Source: Cesiribacter sp. SM1 (GTDB lineage Bacteria > Bacteroidota > Bacteroidia > Cytophagales > Cyclobacteriaceae). Taken from it: 64,000 nt of DNA. The position numbers were made by a program, and so were the translations under genes. Under the pieces are notes generated by a model, which saw only the letters and a list, made by a program, of their open reading frames with translations, did not search any database and had not been told where the DNA came from. The DNA lies in contig NZ_JAHXBU010000091.1 in NCBI RefSeq assembly GCF_020178975.1, positions 124,001 through 188,000 of the forward strand. The letters run 5' to 3'. Below are positions 25,122 to 34,480 of this stretch, piece by piece (position 1 is the first letter of the stretch; each line of letters starts with the position of its first letter).

Positions 25122-25898
25122 TTAGGCGCCCAGCCATTTTTTGAACTCCGCTCCACGATCGCGGCTTACAAATATCTCCTCTGAGGTGGCTGGTTTCAGT
25201 GTTAGCTTATATTTGCCGTTAAAATGTATGTAGATATTGCCAATGGCCTGCCTGTCTACTATAAATTGCCGGCTGGCCCTGAAAAACTGCCTGGGATCAA
25301 CCTGCTGTTCTACCTCCTCCAGGGTATAGTCAAGGGGAAAAAAGCGGTTATCATGGGTTTTCAGAAAAGTAACCCTGTCTTCGCTGTAGAAATAGGCAAT
25401 TTCGTCGATACTGATGGAGAGCAGGCGCTGCCCCTGCTTCACAAGAAAATGCTCCCGCCAGGTATTGTTTACCGGTGCTGTGGAGCGCCTCAATTCCTGC
25501 ACCAGCTCACTATAATCAGGCCGGTTTCCGCCACCATACACCTTCTGCAGCTGCCTGAATTTATCAATGCTCTTTTGCAGCTCTTCACGCTGAATGGGTT
25601 TCAGCAGGTAATCGATGCTGTGCACCTTAAACGCCTGCAGGGCAAACTCATCGTAGGCTGTGGTAAAAATTACCGGGCAGCTTACCTCCACTTCCTTAAA
25701 AATTTCAAAGCTCTGCCCGTCCACAAGCTCTATATCCATCAGGATCAGGTCGGGCATTGGATTGTTCTGCAAATACTGAACGCTGTCTTCAATGCTGTCT
25801 GCCAGGCCAATAATCTCTGCATCGGGACTGGTTTGCCGAACCAGCTCCTGCATGCGTTCAGCCGCCACTACTTCATCTTCAATAATGTAAAGTCTCAT
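25122..25898 (-). CDS. LytTR-family response regulator
   Basis: Receiver domain (1-120; Asp55 in LILMDIELV, Lys100 in DYLLKPI) followed by a LytTR DNA-binding domain (about 150-255; 'HFLVKQGQRLLSISIDEIAY', 'YTLEEVEQQVDPRQFFRASR', 'FIVDRQAI'). It overlaps by 20 bases the stop of the LytS-type kinase at 25879-26940, its likely partner. It is the only DNA-binding output near the three kinase genes upstream. Confidence 0.95.
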   Translation of the reverse strand: MRLYIIEDEVVAAERMQELVRQTSPDAEIIGLADSIEDSVQYLQNNPMPDLILMDIELVDGQSFEIFKEVEVSCPVIFTTAYDEFALQAFKVHSIDYLLKPIQREELQKSIDKFRQLQKVYGGGNRPDYSELVQELRRSTAPVNNTWREHFLVKQGQRLLSISIDEIAYFYSEDRVTFLKTHDNRFFPLDYTLEEVEQQVDPRQFFRASRQFIVDRQAIGNIYIHFNGKYKLTLKPATSEEIFVSRDRGAEFKKWLGA

Positions 25899-26940
25899 GT
25901 ACCTGTGCTGATAAAATTAATGGAATCTTTACTGTAAAGCAGCCCCCGCCATGGCTAATGAACACTTCCGGCTGATTGAGCAGCTTATATTTGTTAATGA
26001 TATGCTGCAGACTATTTGCATCTACACCTGGCTCTCCCCGCTTGGGCTGCAGGTTATTGATCACGACCAGCCATGTATCATCTTCAACTTTTATATCGAT
26101 GAGCAACGGATTGCGGGCACCCACCTGGTTTTGCTGTATGGCGTGCTCTACCAGAACCTGCAGGGTAAGTGGTGCAATCAGGTGGTTAAGGAACCTCTCC
26201 TCCACCCTCACTTTCAGGTCTACGCCCTCTCTAAACCTGGTCTGGATCAGAAAAAAATAAGAGCGGGTAAACTGCAGCTCCTGTGCCAGCGGCACCAGTT
26301 CCTTTTCGTTGCTCTGGAGCAGGTAGCGGTACACTTTGGATAGTTCTGCGATAAACTTAACTGCCAGCCCTTTATCCTTTTCTACCAGCCCGGTGAGCGT
26401 GTTAAAGTTATTGAACATAAAGTGGGGCTTCACCTGGCTTTTAAGCGAATCCAGCTGCGACATCAGGTTTAGCTGCTTTAGCTCCTCGGCCTCCTGGGTA
26501 GCCTTTTTCCAGGCTTCCATAAAAATGAGCAGCTCATACAGTGCCGCAATCAGGCCTCCGTAAATAAAGCGGTCCAGCAGCCCGAACAATAAGAAAATCT
26601 TGTGCGTAGGCGGTGGTACAGCGGTAAAAAAGAAGTACCATGCTATTGTTAATGCATAGCCAACGGCATTTACACCCAATACCAGCAGGGCTTCTTTGCC
26701 AAACCGTTTGGCAGACAACTGTTTTAAGGGGTAACGCCTGTTAAAAGCAACCACCGCCCAGCGTGTGATCTCCCAGATTAAGGCCGACAATACCAGGGAA
26801 ACACCAGCATTTTCCAGAAAGCTGATAAAGCTAAGTGAATCCGGCGATTCTATTTCATCGCTGATCATTAACGCAAGCCGCATCAGGGTAATGATTAATA
26901 TACCTGTTATTCTGATGCGGTAGCTTTTTGCCAGTTTCAC
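25879..26940 (-). CDS. LytS/YehU-type sensor histidine kinase (His_kinase family)
   Basis: Four predicted N-terminal membrane helices (residues about 10-145) lead to a His_kinase-type phosphotransfer region with the acceptor His173 in 'VKPHFMFNNFNTL'. The ATPase region follows, but its N-box-like segment reads 'LQVLVEHAIQQNQ', where the family normally has Asn in 'ENA'. The nucleotide-binding tail 'NNLQPK' is kept. It may therefore be a weak ATPase or depend on a partner. It overlaps the LytTR gene and is one of three tandem paralogues. Confidence 0.9.
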   Translation of the reverse strand: MKLAKSYRIRITGILIITLMRLALMISDEIESPDSLSFISFLENAGVSLVLSALIWEITRWAVVAFNRRYPLKQLSAKRFGKEALLVLGVNAVGYALTIAWYFFFTAVPPPTHKIFLLFGLLDRFIYGGLIAALYELLIFMEAWKKATQEAEELKQLNLMSQLDSLKSQVKPHFMFNNFNTLTGLVEKDKGLAVKFIAELSKVYRYLLQSNEKELVPLAQELQFTRSYFFLIQTRFREGVDLKVRVEERFLNHLIAPLTLQVLVEHAIQQNQVGARNPLLIDIKVEDDTWLVVINNLQPKRGEPGVDANSLQHIINKYKLLNQPEVFISHGGGCFTVKIPLILSAQVHETLHY

Positions 26941-27051
26941 GTCTTTATTTTTCCCTCATAAAGTATATCACAAAGTAAACAGAACAGAATGGCCTGTAAA
27001 ACACCTGCCCTGCTCACTGCTCTGAATTGGTGCCTCAGCCGTAGAAAATAT

Positions 27052-28137
27052 TTACTGAGTCGTATCTAATTGCCGGGTATTTACCTGGCTGATCAGCGGG
27101 ATTGTTACGGTATAAAATCCCCCGCTATCATCCAGCTCAATTTCTCTCTGCCCTAACAGCCTGTATTTTGCAGCAATATTGGAAAGGCCCACCTGGTGCG
27201 ATACCTGCTGTGTGGTTTTAGGCTGCAGATTATTGCGCACCATCAGCCTTCCATCCGGAGTCGATTTAATCTCAATCTGCAGGGGCCTGCTAACACGGGC
27301 AACGTTATGTTTAACAGCATTCTCCAGCAGCAACTGCAGGCTAAGCGGTGGCAGCTGCATGTTTAGCAGTTCATCGGCAACGGCAATTTCAAGACTGATG
27401 GCCTGCCCAAACCTGATTTTTAAAAGATGAAAATACGATGCTGCAAAGTCCAGCTCTGCCTTAAGCCTGGTGATGTCCTGCTTGTTATTTTCCAACAGGT
27501 AGCGGTATACGCTGGAGAGTTCCTGCACATATTGCTCTGCCCGGGCTGCATCGGTTATGATCAGCGAAGAAAGGGAATTTAAACTGTTGAAAAGAAAGTG
27601 TGGATCTACCTGGCTTCGCAAACTTTCGAACTGGTTTTGCAGGTTAATCTTCTGCAGGGCCTCCCGCTCCTGCATACCGGCTTTCCATTCTGTGATGGAA
27701 TACACCCCTTCATACACCCCCACTGATACCAGGTTACCGAGCAGGTTAAGCAGCAGAATGTGCTTAACCGTTTGCAGCTTAAGGGTGTAGTTCAGAATAC
27801 TGAAGTGGGTGTACAGCCAGAAACCAGCCAGGATCACCAGTGTGGTAATAACTACAAAGGCAGCCGACATCCATAACACCCTTGGCAGGGTTTGCCCCAG
27901 CTTCGGATATTTGCTGGTGATGCCCAGTACCACTACATCCATTGCAAAAAAGCAAAGGGTAGCAATGCTTAGGTTAATGCTCGTAACAATTAGAAAAACA
28001 GGCAGCTCACTGATGTAGCGCATGCCAAACAGAAAATAGCCAGTAAGCGGTATAAACCACGGAAACAGCAATCCATACACCCATTTGCTGTGTGCACTAA
28101 ACCGAATTTGAGGCAGGCGGCTACGGTAGGAACTCAT
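27052..28137 (-). CDS. LytS-type sensor histidine kinase, canonical member of the tandem set
   Basis: Membrane N-terminus (about residues 20-145) with several hydrophobic helices, then His180 in 'QVDPHFLFNSLNSL', the family phosphoacceptor motif, and an intact N-box 'LLLENAVKHN'. The tail 'VRNNLQPKTTQQVSHQVGLS' matches the family G-region. Of the three tandem kinases this one keeps all motifs. Its ATG overlaps the stop of the upstream pseudokinase gene (ATGA). No second LytTR regulator is present, so it may feed the regulator at 25122. Confidence 0.93.
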   Translation of the reverse strand: MSSYRSRLPQIRFSAHSKWVYGLLFPWFIPLTGYFLFGMRYISELPVFLIVTSINLSIATLCFFAMDVVVLGITSKYPKLGQTLPRVLWMSAAFVVITTLVILAGFWLYTHFSILNYTLKLQTVKHILLLNLLGNLVSVGVYEGVYSITEWKAGMQEREALQKINLQNQFESLRSQVDPHFLFNSLNSLSSLIITDAARAEQYVQELSSVYRYLLENNKQDITRLKAELDFAASYFHLLKIRFGQAISLEIAVADELLNMQLPPLSLQLLLENAVKHNVARVSRPLQIEIKSTPDGRLMVRNNLQPKTTQQVSHQVGLSNIAAKYRLLGQREIELDDSGGFYTVTIPLISQVNTRQLDTTQ

Positions 28138-29234
28138 AAATGGACAGTAAGAGAAGCTTGTTGCGAGAGCAAAGGCAGTTCTGCCAATAAATTACCTCCA
28201 TGCTCCAGTTTTACTACAGGAGCATTGCCAAACAGCTCATAGCCCTTTTGCAAACAACTCAAATCCCTGGAGTCTGCAGGCTGTAGCCCTGGAAGCGGAC
28301 TGAACTTTGCCCCATACACCAATCTTTCAGCATCTTTAAGCTGAATGGAAATGGTCAGTGGTCTTTCCATGCTTATTTCAGCAAGCTGCAGAGTAAAATC
28401 CAGCAGGCGTTGCAGGCTTAGCGAAGGCAAACACTTTTGCTGCTGCCCCTGCAATCCGTTTACCTCTACTAAGATTGCATGCTCGTAGCGATTTGAAAGC
28501 AGGTAGAGGTATGAGTCAAGAAAGTTTAGTTCGGCCTCCAGGCTGGAAAGCTTTTCTTTGTTAGCCCGTAACACATAGCGGTACACCTTAGCCAGCTCGT
28601 CTACAAATTTTTCTGCCTCCGGGGTGTTTTTGCCTATGAGGGTAGTGAGCGATTCAAGAGAACCAAACAGAAAGCCCGGGTTTACCTGGTCTTTAAGCGT
28701 ATTGAACTGTAACTGCAGACTTTGCTTTTTTAACTGCTCCTGCTCCTGCTGGTTATTCTGCCACTGTTTATAGAGATAGGATACTCCCAGCACTGTGCAA
28801 AAAATAACATCAAAAGTAATTGCTACCACCACCATAGCACCTATTGTAGCCAAATCGGCTTTTGTACCGAAAAGCGGGAACAGCCCATAAATGTAAGTGG
28901 CAGCCGTAACAATAAAAATGGAGAGAATGCTTACAACAATCAGCATCACCAGCATTCTTTGTTTGGTATGCTGCACCTCCGGGTACAGCGCAATAATGTG
29001 GTTAATCACCAGCTTAAGGCCTGCAACAGCTAAAGCATAAATAAGAACAGAAAGCAGTGATCCCAGCAGAAAAACCTTTAGGCTGTTAAAGTACCGCTCG
29101 CCAATGTAGATGTAGTTAGTAATGGGTAAGAATACAGGTACAGCCATAGCATGATACCAGTAGTCTAAACTGGTAAACAGAGGCCGGCCATCCAGCCTCC
29201 CGCTTGTACTAAGAGGTTTGTTTTTGAGATTCAT
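28134..29234 (-). CDS. Degenerate LytS-type pseudokinase
   Basis: The protein has the same architecture as the two kinases downstream (multi-TM N-terminus, coiled linker, His_kinase-like core; compare 'FVDELAKVYRYVLRANKEKL' with the paralogues). The motif reads 'QVNPGFLFGSLESL': Gly187 replaces the phosphoacceptor His and the adjacent Asn are changed. The N-box is also lost (LQRLLDFTLQLAE). It cannot autophosphorylate by the normal route. The reading frame is intact and coupled to the next gene, so it may be a regulatory partner rather than a decaying gene. Confidence 0.85.
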   Translation of the reverse strand: MNLKNKPLSTSGRLDGRPLFTSLDYWYHAMAVPVFLPITNYIYIGERYFNSLKVFLLGSLLSVLIYALAVAGLKLVINHIIALYPEVQHTKQRMLVMLIVVSILSIFIVTAATYIYGLFPLFGTKADLATIGAMVVVAITFDVIFCTVLGVSYLYKQWQNNQQEQEQLKKQSLQLQFNTLKDQVNPGFLFGSLESLTTLIGKNTPEAEKFVDELAKVYRYVLRANKEKLSSLEAELNFLDSYLYLLSNRYEHAILVEVNGLQGQQQKCLPSLSLQRLLDFTLQLAEISMERPLTISIQLKDAERLVYGAKFSPLPGLQPADSRDLSCLQKGYELFGNAPVVKLEHGGNLLAELPLLSQQASLTVHL

Positions 29235-29588
29235 ACGGCAACCTCAGGCACTGGCTGCCCTTGGCAGGTCATCGTAGCAAAACTAATAAAAATATAACTG
29301 AAATAATATAGCTTATCATTAATATAAGCACAAAGCCCATCAGCAGCTTTATCAGCATATTAAAGCCCGGCTCAGCAATGCATAAGTTATTCCATGTTGC
29401 CTGCCACATTTCTCTGCTAAGCTGCTGTTAATTAATGTTGGCACAAGAGAATTCTAAAAATCATTTAATACATTAAAGAAAAAGTAGAGCCGGTCTGATG
29501 GGATAACAGGTGTAACTCTACGATCAATCTGAACTTAAGACCCACAAATAGCTTCTATAACCAAGCAATTTTCAGGAAAATAATTTTT
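29235..29588. other. Divergent intergenic region, promoters for pseudokinase and TolB-like genes
   Basis: This 354-bp AT-rich stretch separates the divergent genes. A GGTCTG at about 29492 has no GCAACG-like box at the expected distance, so it is not another ECF promoter. I see no other feature. Confidence 0.4.
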
Positions 29589-31133
29589 ATGAAACCTACC
29601 AACCTACTCAAACTGCTGCCGGGCATAATTCTTTTTACATCATTCTGTTTTACTGTAATGGCACAACAGAAGCCAATTGGCATTTTTGAAGGCAGTACCG
29701 ACATTGGCAATGTACAAAAGCCTGGTACTGCTACCTATAACCCACAGAACCAGCAGTACGAAATAGCAGGCTCCGGCTATAATATCTGGTTCGACCACGA
29801 CGAATTCCACTATCTCTGGAAGCGCATGAAGGGTGATTTTATTCTCTATACCCGTGCCAGCTTTGTGGGAGAAGGCGTTGACCCGCACCGCAAGGTAGGC
29901 TGGATGGTGCGCAAAAACCTGGAGGGTAATTCACCACATGTAAATGCAGTAGTGCATGGCGATGGCCTTACCTCTCTCCAGTTTCGCGAAACAGCTGGTG
30001 CCGAAACCAGCGAGCAACGGGCTGCGGTTACCGGTACAGACGTAATTCAGCTGGAGCGCAAAGGCAATACCTACACCATGCGCGTGGCTAAATTTGGCGA
30101 ACCCTTTGTAACTAAACAAGTCTCCAAGCTGGACCTGGGAGATGAGGTGTATGTAGGCCTGTTTGTAAACGCACACAACCCTGAGGTAATGGAGCGGGGT
30201 ATTTTCAAGGATGTGCGCATATCCATACCCGCCCCCGATAGCCTGGTGCAATACCGCGACTACCTCGGCAGCAACCTGGAAGTACTGGATGTTTTTAGCG
30301 GTGATCGTGAAATTATATACAGCGCACCCAATTCAATTCAGGCACCCAACTGGACCCCAGATGGTAAAACTCTTATTTACAACAGCGATGGCCTGATGTA
30401 CTCCTTTGACCTGGCCACCCGCACCCCAGAACTGCTCAACACCGGTGAGGTTAAAAACAACAACAACGACCATGTGCTTTCCTTCAATGGAAAGATGCTG
30501 GGCCTAAGCAGTGGCGTAGAGGAACTTGGTGGTTCTATTATCTACACCGTACCTGTAAGTGGTGGCACACCAAAGCAAATTACCCCAAGAGGTCCCTCCT
30601 ACCTGCACGGATGGTCGCCCGATGGCAAAAACCTGATCTACACCGCCGAACGCAATGGTGAGTATGATATATACAGAGTGCCTGCAACAGGTGGCAAAGA
30701 GGTAAGACTAACCACTGCCAAAGGCCTGGACGATGGCTCTGAATATACCCCCGATGGCAGGTACATCTACTTTAACTCAAACCGCGGCGGCACCATGCAG
30801 ATCTGGCGCATGAAAGCCGATGGCAGCGAGCAGCAGGCCGTAACCAACAGCGACTTTCACGATTGGTTTCCCCACGTTTCTCCTGATGGCAGGTGGCTGG
30901 TATTTATTTCTTTTCTGAAAGAAGAAGTAGCAGCCGGTGACCACCCCTTCTACAAACATGTGTACCTGCGCATGATACCACTTCAGAAGGGATTGCCTAC
31001 AGGCGAAGAGCCCAGGGTAATCGCTTATGTATATGGCGGGCAGGGCACCATCAACACCCCCTCCTGGTCGCCCGACAGCAAAAAAGTAGCCTTTGTGAGC
31101 AACAGTGATATGAGTATGGAAGAGGTAGAATAA
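29589..31133 (+). CDS. TolB-like secreted beta-propeller protein
   Basis: A signal peptide (ending AQQ) directs export. The first 200 residues form a jelly-roll-like domain (LWKRMKGDFILYTRASFVG, VGLFVNAHNPEVMERGIFKD). From about residue 230 there are WD40/PD40-type repeats of the TolB kind ('APNWTPDGKTLIYNSDGLMY', 'GWSPDGKNLIYTAERNGEYD', 'EYTPDGRYIYFNSNRGGTMQ', 'HVSPDGRWLVFISF', 'SWSPDSKKVAFVSN'). It is probably periplasmic. It is single-gene between a divergent kinase cluster and a convergent NIPSNAP gene. Ligand or enzyme activity is not evident. Confidence 0.85.
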   Translation: MKPTNLLKLLPGIILFTSFCFTVMAQQKPIGIFEGSTDIGNVQKPGTATYNPQNQQYEIAGSGYNIWFDHDEFHYLWKRMKGDFILYTRASFVGEGVDPHRKVGWMVRKNLEGNSPHVNAVVHGDGLTSLQFRETAGAETSEQRAAVTGTDVIQLERKGNTYTMRVAKFGEPFVTKQVSKLDLGDEVYVGLFVNAHNPEVMERGIFKDVRISIPAPDSLVQYRDYLGSNLEVLDVFSGDREIIYSAPNSIQAPNWTPDGKTLIYNSDGLMYSFDLATRTPELLNTGEVKNNNNDHVLSFNGKMLGLSSGVEELGGSIIYTVPVSGGTPKQITPRGPSYLHGWSPDGKNLIYTAERNGEYDIYRVPATGGKEVRLTTAKGLDDGSEYTPDGRYIYFNSNRGGTMQIWRMKADGSEQQAVTNSDFHDWFPHVSPDGRWLVFISFLKEEVAAGDHPFYKHVYLRMIPLQKGLPTGEEPRVIAYVYGGQGTINTPSWSPDSKKVAFVSNSDMSMEEVE

Positions 31134-31166
31134 ACTAAAACAGAGAAGGCCCTGAAGCAAGCAGCA

Positions 31167-31186
31167 CCCCGGATTAAAACCCGGGG
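31167..31186 (+). terminator. Weak hairpin after the TolB-like gene
   Basis: CCCCGG and CCGGGG flank an eight-base loop 33 bp after the stop. The trailing bases (CTGATTAATAG) lack a good T-run, so termination is only possible. Confidence 0.3.
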
Positions 31187-31265
31187 CTGATTAATAGCGC
31201 TGCTAACTATCTACTATCTGGTACAGACTGGAGATCTGCTGCTGGATTATTTGAATCCGGTCCAT

Positions 31266-31290
31266 CCAGACCGGGTCTGGCGAGACCCGG
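31266..31290. repeat. Two overlapping alternative hairpins
   Basis: CCAGACC-G-GGTCTGG (31266-31280) overlaps CCGGGTCT-GGCG-AGACCCGG (31271-31290). The two stems compete for the same bases. They lie in the convergent gap between the TolB-like and NIPSNAP genes, without a T-run on either strand. Confidence 0.6.
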
Positions 31291-31329
31291 CTTGTACACG
31301 CACAGCCTTTATCAGATCCGTACTTGCTG

Positions 31330-32139
31330 CTAAATATCAGAATAATCCGTTGCCCGTAGCAGGTAAATATCTGCACGCTTGAAGTTGCCTTCATACTGGG
31401 GCTCACTGCTAAGCTTTTTCCAGGCCGGGTCATCGCCAAAGGCTTTCCATTTGGCATCACGCTCCTGCATATTCTCAAAAGAGGTCATGTACATCAGGCT
31501 TGGCATAAAGGTACCTGCCAATACCCGGCCATAGAAAACAGCGTTGAAGCCCAGGCGGTCAAAAATCTGGATTTCGCCGTTGTTGAACATCGACACCTTG
31601 TTCAGGTGCAGCTTTTCTGTGGCAGCCTCGTAATTGCGCAATTCATATATCCTATCTCCTTTTGGTGATTTCAGCCTGGGCACATCCACGCCAGGCATAC
31701 CGGTAAAAGCCTCCATCAGCACCGATTCAAAACCGATATATGGAGCATTTTGTGGCGAAGCATCGGTATAATCCCTGGCTGCCGCTGCAAACTGTTTGTC
31801 CTTCATCAGTGCTTCATCCAGTTTAAAGAAAGCTTCAGGGGCTTTAAAGGGAATGAACACATAAACCAGCTGCACCGTATCGGCCTGCGGGTTTCCGCTA
31901 TCTTCAACAGGTTTAAAAACCCCCACTTTGCTAATGCCTGCACGGTGCAGGGCTGGCAGGTAAGCATTTTGCAGATACTGATCGAGCCGCGCCTCCTGCT
32001 CATTACTGTTGAGGTGGTAGATCTTCAGCTGGTAAAACGAAGGTTTAGCCGACTGGCTAAAGCCGGGCACAGCACTCCCCACCCATAGCAGGAGGAGGCA
32101 AAGTGAAAAAAGAATAAGTTTCCGTTGATTAGTCGACAT
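31330..32139 (-). CDS. Secreted NIPSNAP-family protein
   Basis: The start at 32139 gives a signal peptide (MSTNQRKLILFSLCLLLLWV, cleavage near GFSQS). Two ferredoxin-like NIPSNAP-type halves are visible: 'FYQLKIYHLNSNEQEARLDQ' early, and 'IYELRNYEAATEKLHLNKVS' with 'MTSFENMQERDAKWKAFGDD' later. This is the usual alpha/beta dimer-forming fold of uncertain function. The exported form is typical for Bacteroidota. The gene is monocistronic. Confidence 0.82.
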   Translation of the reverse strand: MSTNQRKLILFSLCLLLLWVGSAVPGFSQSAKPSFYQLKIYHLNSNEQEARLDQYLQNAYLPALHRAGISKVGVFKPVEDSGNPQADTVQLVYVFIPFKAPEAFFKLDEALMKDKQFAAAARDYTDASPQNAPYIGFESVLMEAFTGMPGVDVPRLKSPKGDRIYELRNYEAATEKLHLNKVSMFNNGEIQIFDRLGFNAVFYGRVLAGTFMPSLMYMTSFENMQERDAKWKAFGDDPAWKKLSSEPQYEGNFKRADIYLLRATDYSDI

Positions 32140-32260
32140 ACTGAAAATTAGAGGTACAAAAATCCAATTTACAGCAGTGGCCGCTGATTCCATAGCGGTT
32201 TCAGTAATTTGATTAGCACAAGCTTATTCTGCTTACCAGTAAGGAGCCTTGCAACAGCAA

Positions 32261-32722
32261 CTATACCAGTTTTTTCAAAGCCATGGCATAGCCCAGATGC
32301 AGGCTTTCATGCTGTGCATTGTAGGCAACAGCCTCCCCGATAGATGTAAGCACCAGCCCATAACTGGTGAGATATTCGTTAAAATTCTGAAATACCCCTT
32401 CCTTTAGGTCTTTCTCCAGCTGATCGGCAGTGGAAACAGCATAGTTTTTTAGCTGCTCCAGTTCTGCTTCACCCACTGGTGCTTCCGGTTTACTGCCTTT
32501 CCTGTAACGCCTGATCAGCTCCGGATCCAGCTGCATTCTCAAACCGCTTAGGTGGTAGCAAAGAATTTGCTGCGACACCAGGATATGACCAAAGTTCCAG
32601 ACAATGTTGTTGTTAAACCCCTCGGGTACCTTGTTTAGGCTGTCGATCGAAAGCCCATCCATGAGCTTAAAAAAATTCTCCCTGGTTTTTCTGATCAGGT
32701 GTAGCTGAAAATCCATTGCCAT
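32261..32722 (-). CDS. DinB-like metal-binding hydrolase/transferase
   Basis: A four-helix DinB-type protein of about 154 residues from the ATG at 32722; an ATG two codons on (32716) is equally possible, and the frame reaches 32767. Likely metal-ligand histidines are seen in 'WNFGHILVSQQILCYHLSGL' and in 'NAQHESLHLGYAMALKKLV' at the C-terminus. Members often use bacillithiol or similar thiols, but the substrate is unknown. It sits alone between NIPSNAP and phosphoesterase genes on the same strand. Confidence 0.8.
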   Translation of the reverse strand: MAMDFQLHLIRKTRENFFKLMDGLSIDSLNKVPEGFNNNIVWNFGHILVSQQILCYHLSGLRMQLDPELIRRYRKGSKPEAPVGEAELEQLKNYAVSTADQLEKDLKEGVFQNFNEYLTSYGLVLTSIGEAVAYNAQHESLHLGYAMALKKLV

Positions 32723-32907
32723 TAATTTATGCCGTACAGGCAAAGCTAAAAAACATGCCGATAGCACCCTATCTGTAAAAAGAAAACTGATGAATTTTTA
32801 ATGCTTTAGAATAAACCCAGCCTTAAAAAGAGTAAGCGGCAACATCTTGCCTGATGCTGCCGCTACTGCTCCTCTGTGTATTCCTAACCAACAAACACAG
32901 TTTATAT

Positions 32908-34401
32908 CTAGCTATTTAACTTTTCTGAAAATACATTCCCAAAACGATCGGTCACTTCTACCACCACCTGTTTTGTAGCATCTTCGGTTTTAAAGAAAAA
33001 CATATGATCGCTTAGCTGCGGCTCCACCCACTTGCGCAGGGCTGGCAGCTCTGGCCCGCTATGCAGCTCCACGCTCAGTGGGTCGTGGGCCACAATGCGC
33101 TGCATTTCTCCCTTGCGGATGCCATCTTCATACCAGTGCACCTTCCAGTCGGGATCCCAGTTCCAGACGTTAACCGAACGGAATTCGGGCTGCTCCGGAT
33201 GAGCTCCTTTGTTGTAAGTTCTGAACTGATAGTCCTGGTGCAGGCCTGTTGATTTGTAGCGCCAGCTCAGGGAAGAGCCATTTACCTCGTACACACCATA
33301 GCCGCTGGGGGTACCATCGTAACAGATGGGGCCACTCCACCAGGCCCCGCATACTGTGCCGTGGTTGTGCTCAAACACCTTACCCTGCACGGTATTATCG
33401 TTAAAGTGGGTGTGCCCCGACATTACATGCGCCGTAAAGGGGCTTAACATCTCATAGAGCTTTTCCCGGTTGCTTACGGTGCCACCCAGCTGGTTGCGGT
33501 CGGGGTAACGTTTTACGGCACCGGTAATCAGCGGAATATGCACCGAAACAATCACCATGCTGCCTGGGGCAACAAACTTAAGATCCTGCTCCAGCCATGC
33601 CAGCTGCTCTTCGGTAATATAGCCTACATAGGTTTTATTTTTACCCAGGCTAAAAACATCATCCAGCACCACATAATGCACCTCGCCCCTGTTGAAGGAG
33701 TAGTAGGTAGGACCGTAGTGGGAATTAAAAGTACTGGCAGTTAACTCATCGCTGCGCACATCCAGGTCCATATCGTGGTTGCCAATTACCTGGAAGAAAG
33801 GTATACCGGTTTTCAACACAGCCTCATTATACTCCTTCAGGAGATGCAGCTGATCGAACACCAGGTCGCCGCAGCCTATGCCAAAGGTATTGGGATCGCC
33901 TATTGACTGTATGGTCTGGTACACATCAGGCGCCGCTACCGTAAGCAGCTGGTTTGCTTCGTAATCGTTTTGTATCTGGGTATCGGCCAGCACCAGAAAA
34001 TGGTGCTTATCATCCTTATTTTCCAGCGGTGTTAGCTCAAAAGGCAGGCTTACTTCTTTTTTCTGCCTATCGAGCTTTTTGAAAAAAGCCGCAGAGCCAT
34101 TAGTCTGAACCGGAATGCTGTAGCCCGAAGGCACACTCATATATACATAAGAACGCTGGTTATTGCTTATAAAGCTGTAGTAGCCCTGCTGGTCGGTTTG
34201 TACAACAGAGAGCCCGTCGGTCATTACCACATTGGATATGCCTTTGCCCCTGGCGGTAACACGGCCTTTTACCCGGATGGCTTTGAGAGGCTCCTGCAGC
34301 AGGGGCACTGCCGCTGTTAAATCGCCGGGCATTAGGCCCAGGGTGCTTAAGCCCGCACCCAGCAGGCCCAGCTGTTTAAGAAAATATCTTCGGTTTTGCA
34401 T
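32908..34401 (-). CDS. Exported calcineurin-like metallophosphoesterase
   Basis: The N-terminus looks like a Tat-type signal (NRRYFLKQLG, then a hydrophobic stretch). An N-terminal Ig-like MetallophosN region (about 40-125; GRVTARGKGISNVVMTDG) precedes the catalytic domain with its five metal motifs: LADTQ, GCGDLVFD, GNHDMD, SVHIPL and SGHTHFN. A C-terminal MetallophosC-like region follows (about 345-497). The order of domains is that of Bacteroidota periplasmic phosphoesterases. It is the last gene of the SusC-SusD-GDPD operon and probably removes phosphate from molecules imported by it. Confidence 0.92.
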   Translation of the reverse strand: MQNRRYFLKQLGLLGAGLSTLGLMPGDLTAAVPLLQEPLKAIRVKGRVTARGKGISNVVMTDGLSVVQTDQQGYYSFISNNQRSYVYMSVPSGYSIPVQTNGSAAFFKKLDRQKKEVSLPFELTPLENKDDKHHFLVLADTQIQNDYEANQLLTVAAPDVYQTIQSIGDPNTFGIGCGDLVFDQLHLLKEYNEAVLKTGIPFFQVIGNHDMDLDVRSDELTASTFNSHYGPTYYSFNRGEVHYVVLDDVFSLGKNKTYVGYITEEQLAWLEQDLKFVAPGSMVIVSVHIPLITGAVKRYPDRNQLGGTVSNREKLYEMLSPFTAHVMSGHTHFNDNTVQGKVFEHNHGTVCGAWWSGPICYDGTPSGYGVYEVNGSSLSWRYKSTGLHQDYQFRTYNKGAHPEQPEFRSVNVWNWDPDWKVHWYEDGIRKGEMQRIVAHDPLSVELHSGPELPALRKWVEPQLSDHMFFFKTEDATKQVVVEVTDRFGNVFSEKLNS

Positions 34402-34480
34402 GTTAAAGGAGGAAAGAGGTTAAAGAACAAGGCATATGAGATAGTTTCACTAAAAAGATTGCTGCAACAGCTGTTGTAAA

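Noticed and set aside
29486-29498. GGTCTG before the TolB-like gene as a fourth ECF promoter
   Set aside because: No GCAACG-like box at the required 17-base distance.
31203-31478. 91-codon minus-strand frame
   Set aside because: Overlaps the NIPSNAP gene in another frame, no recognisable protein features.
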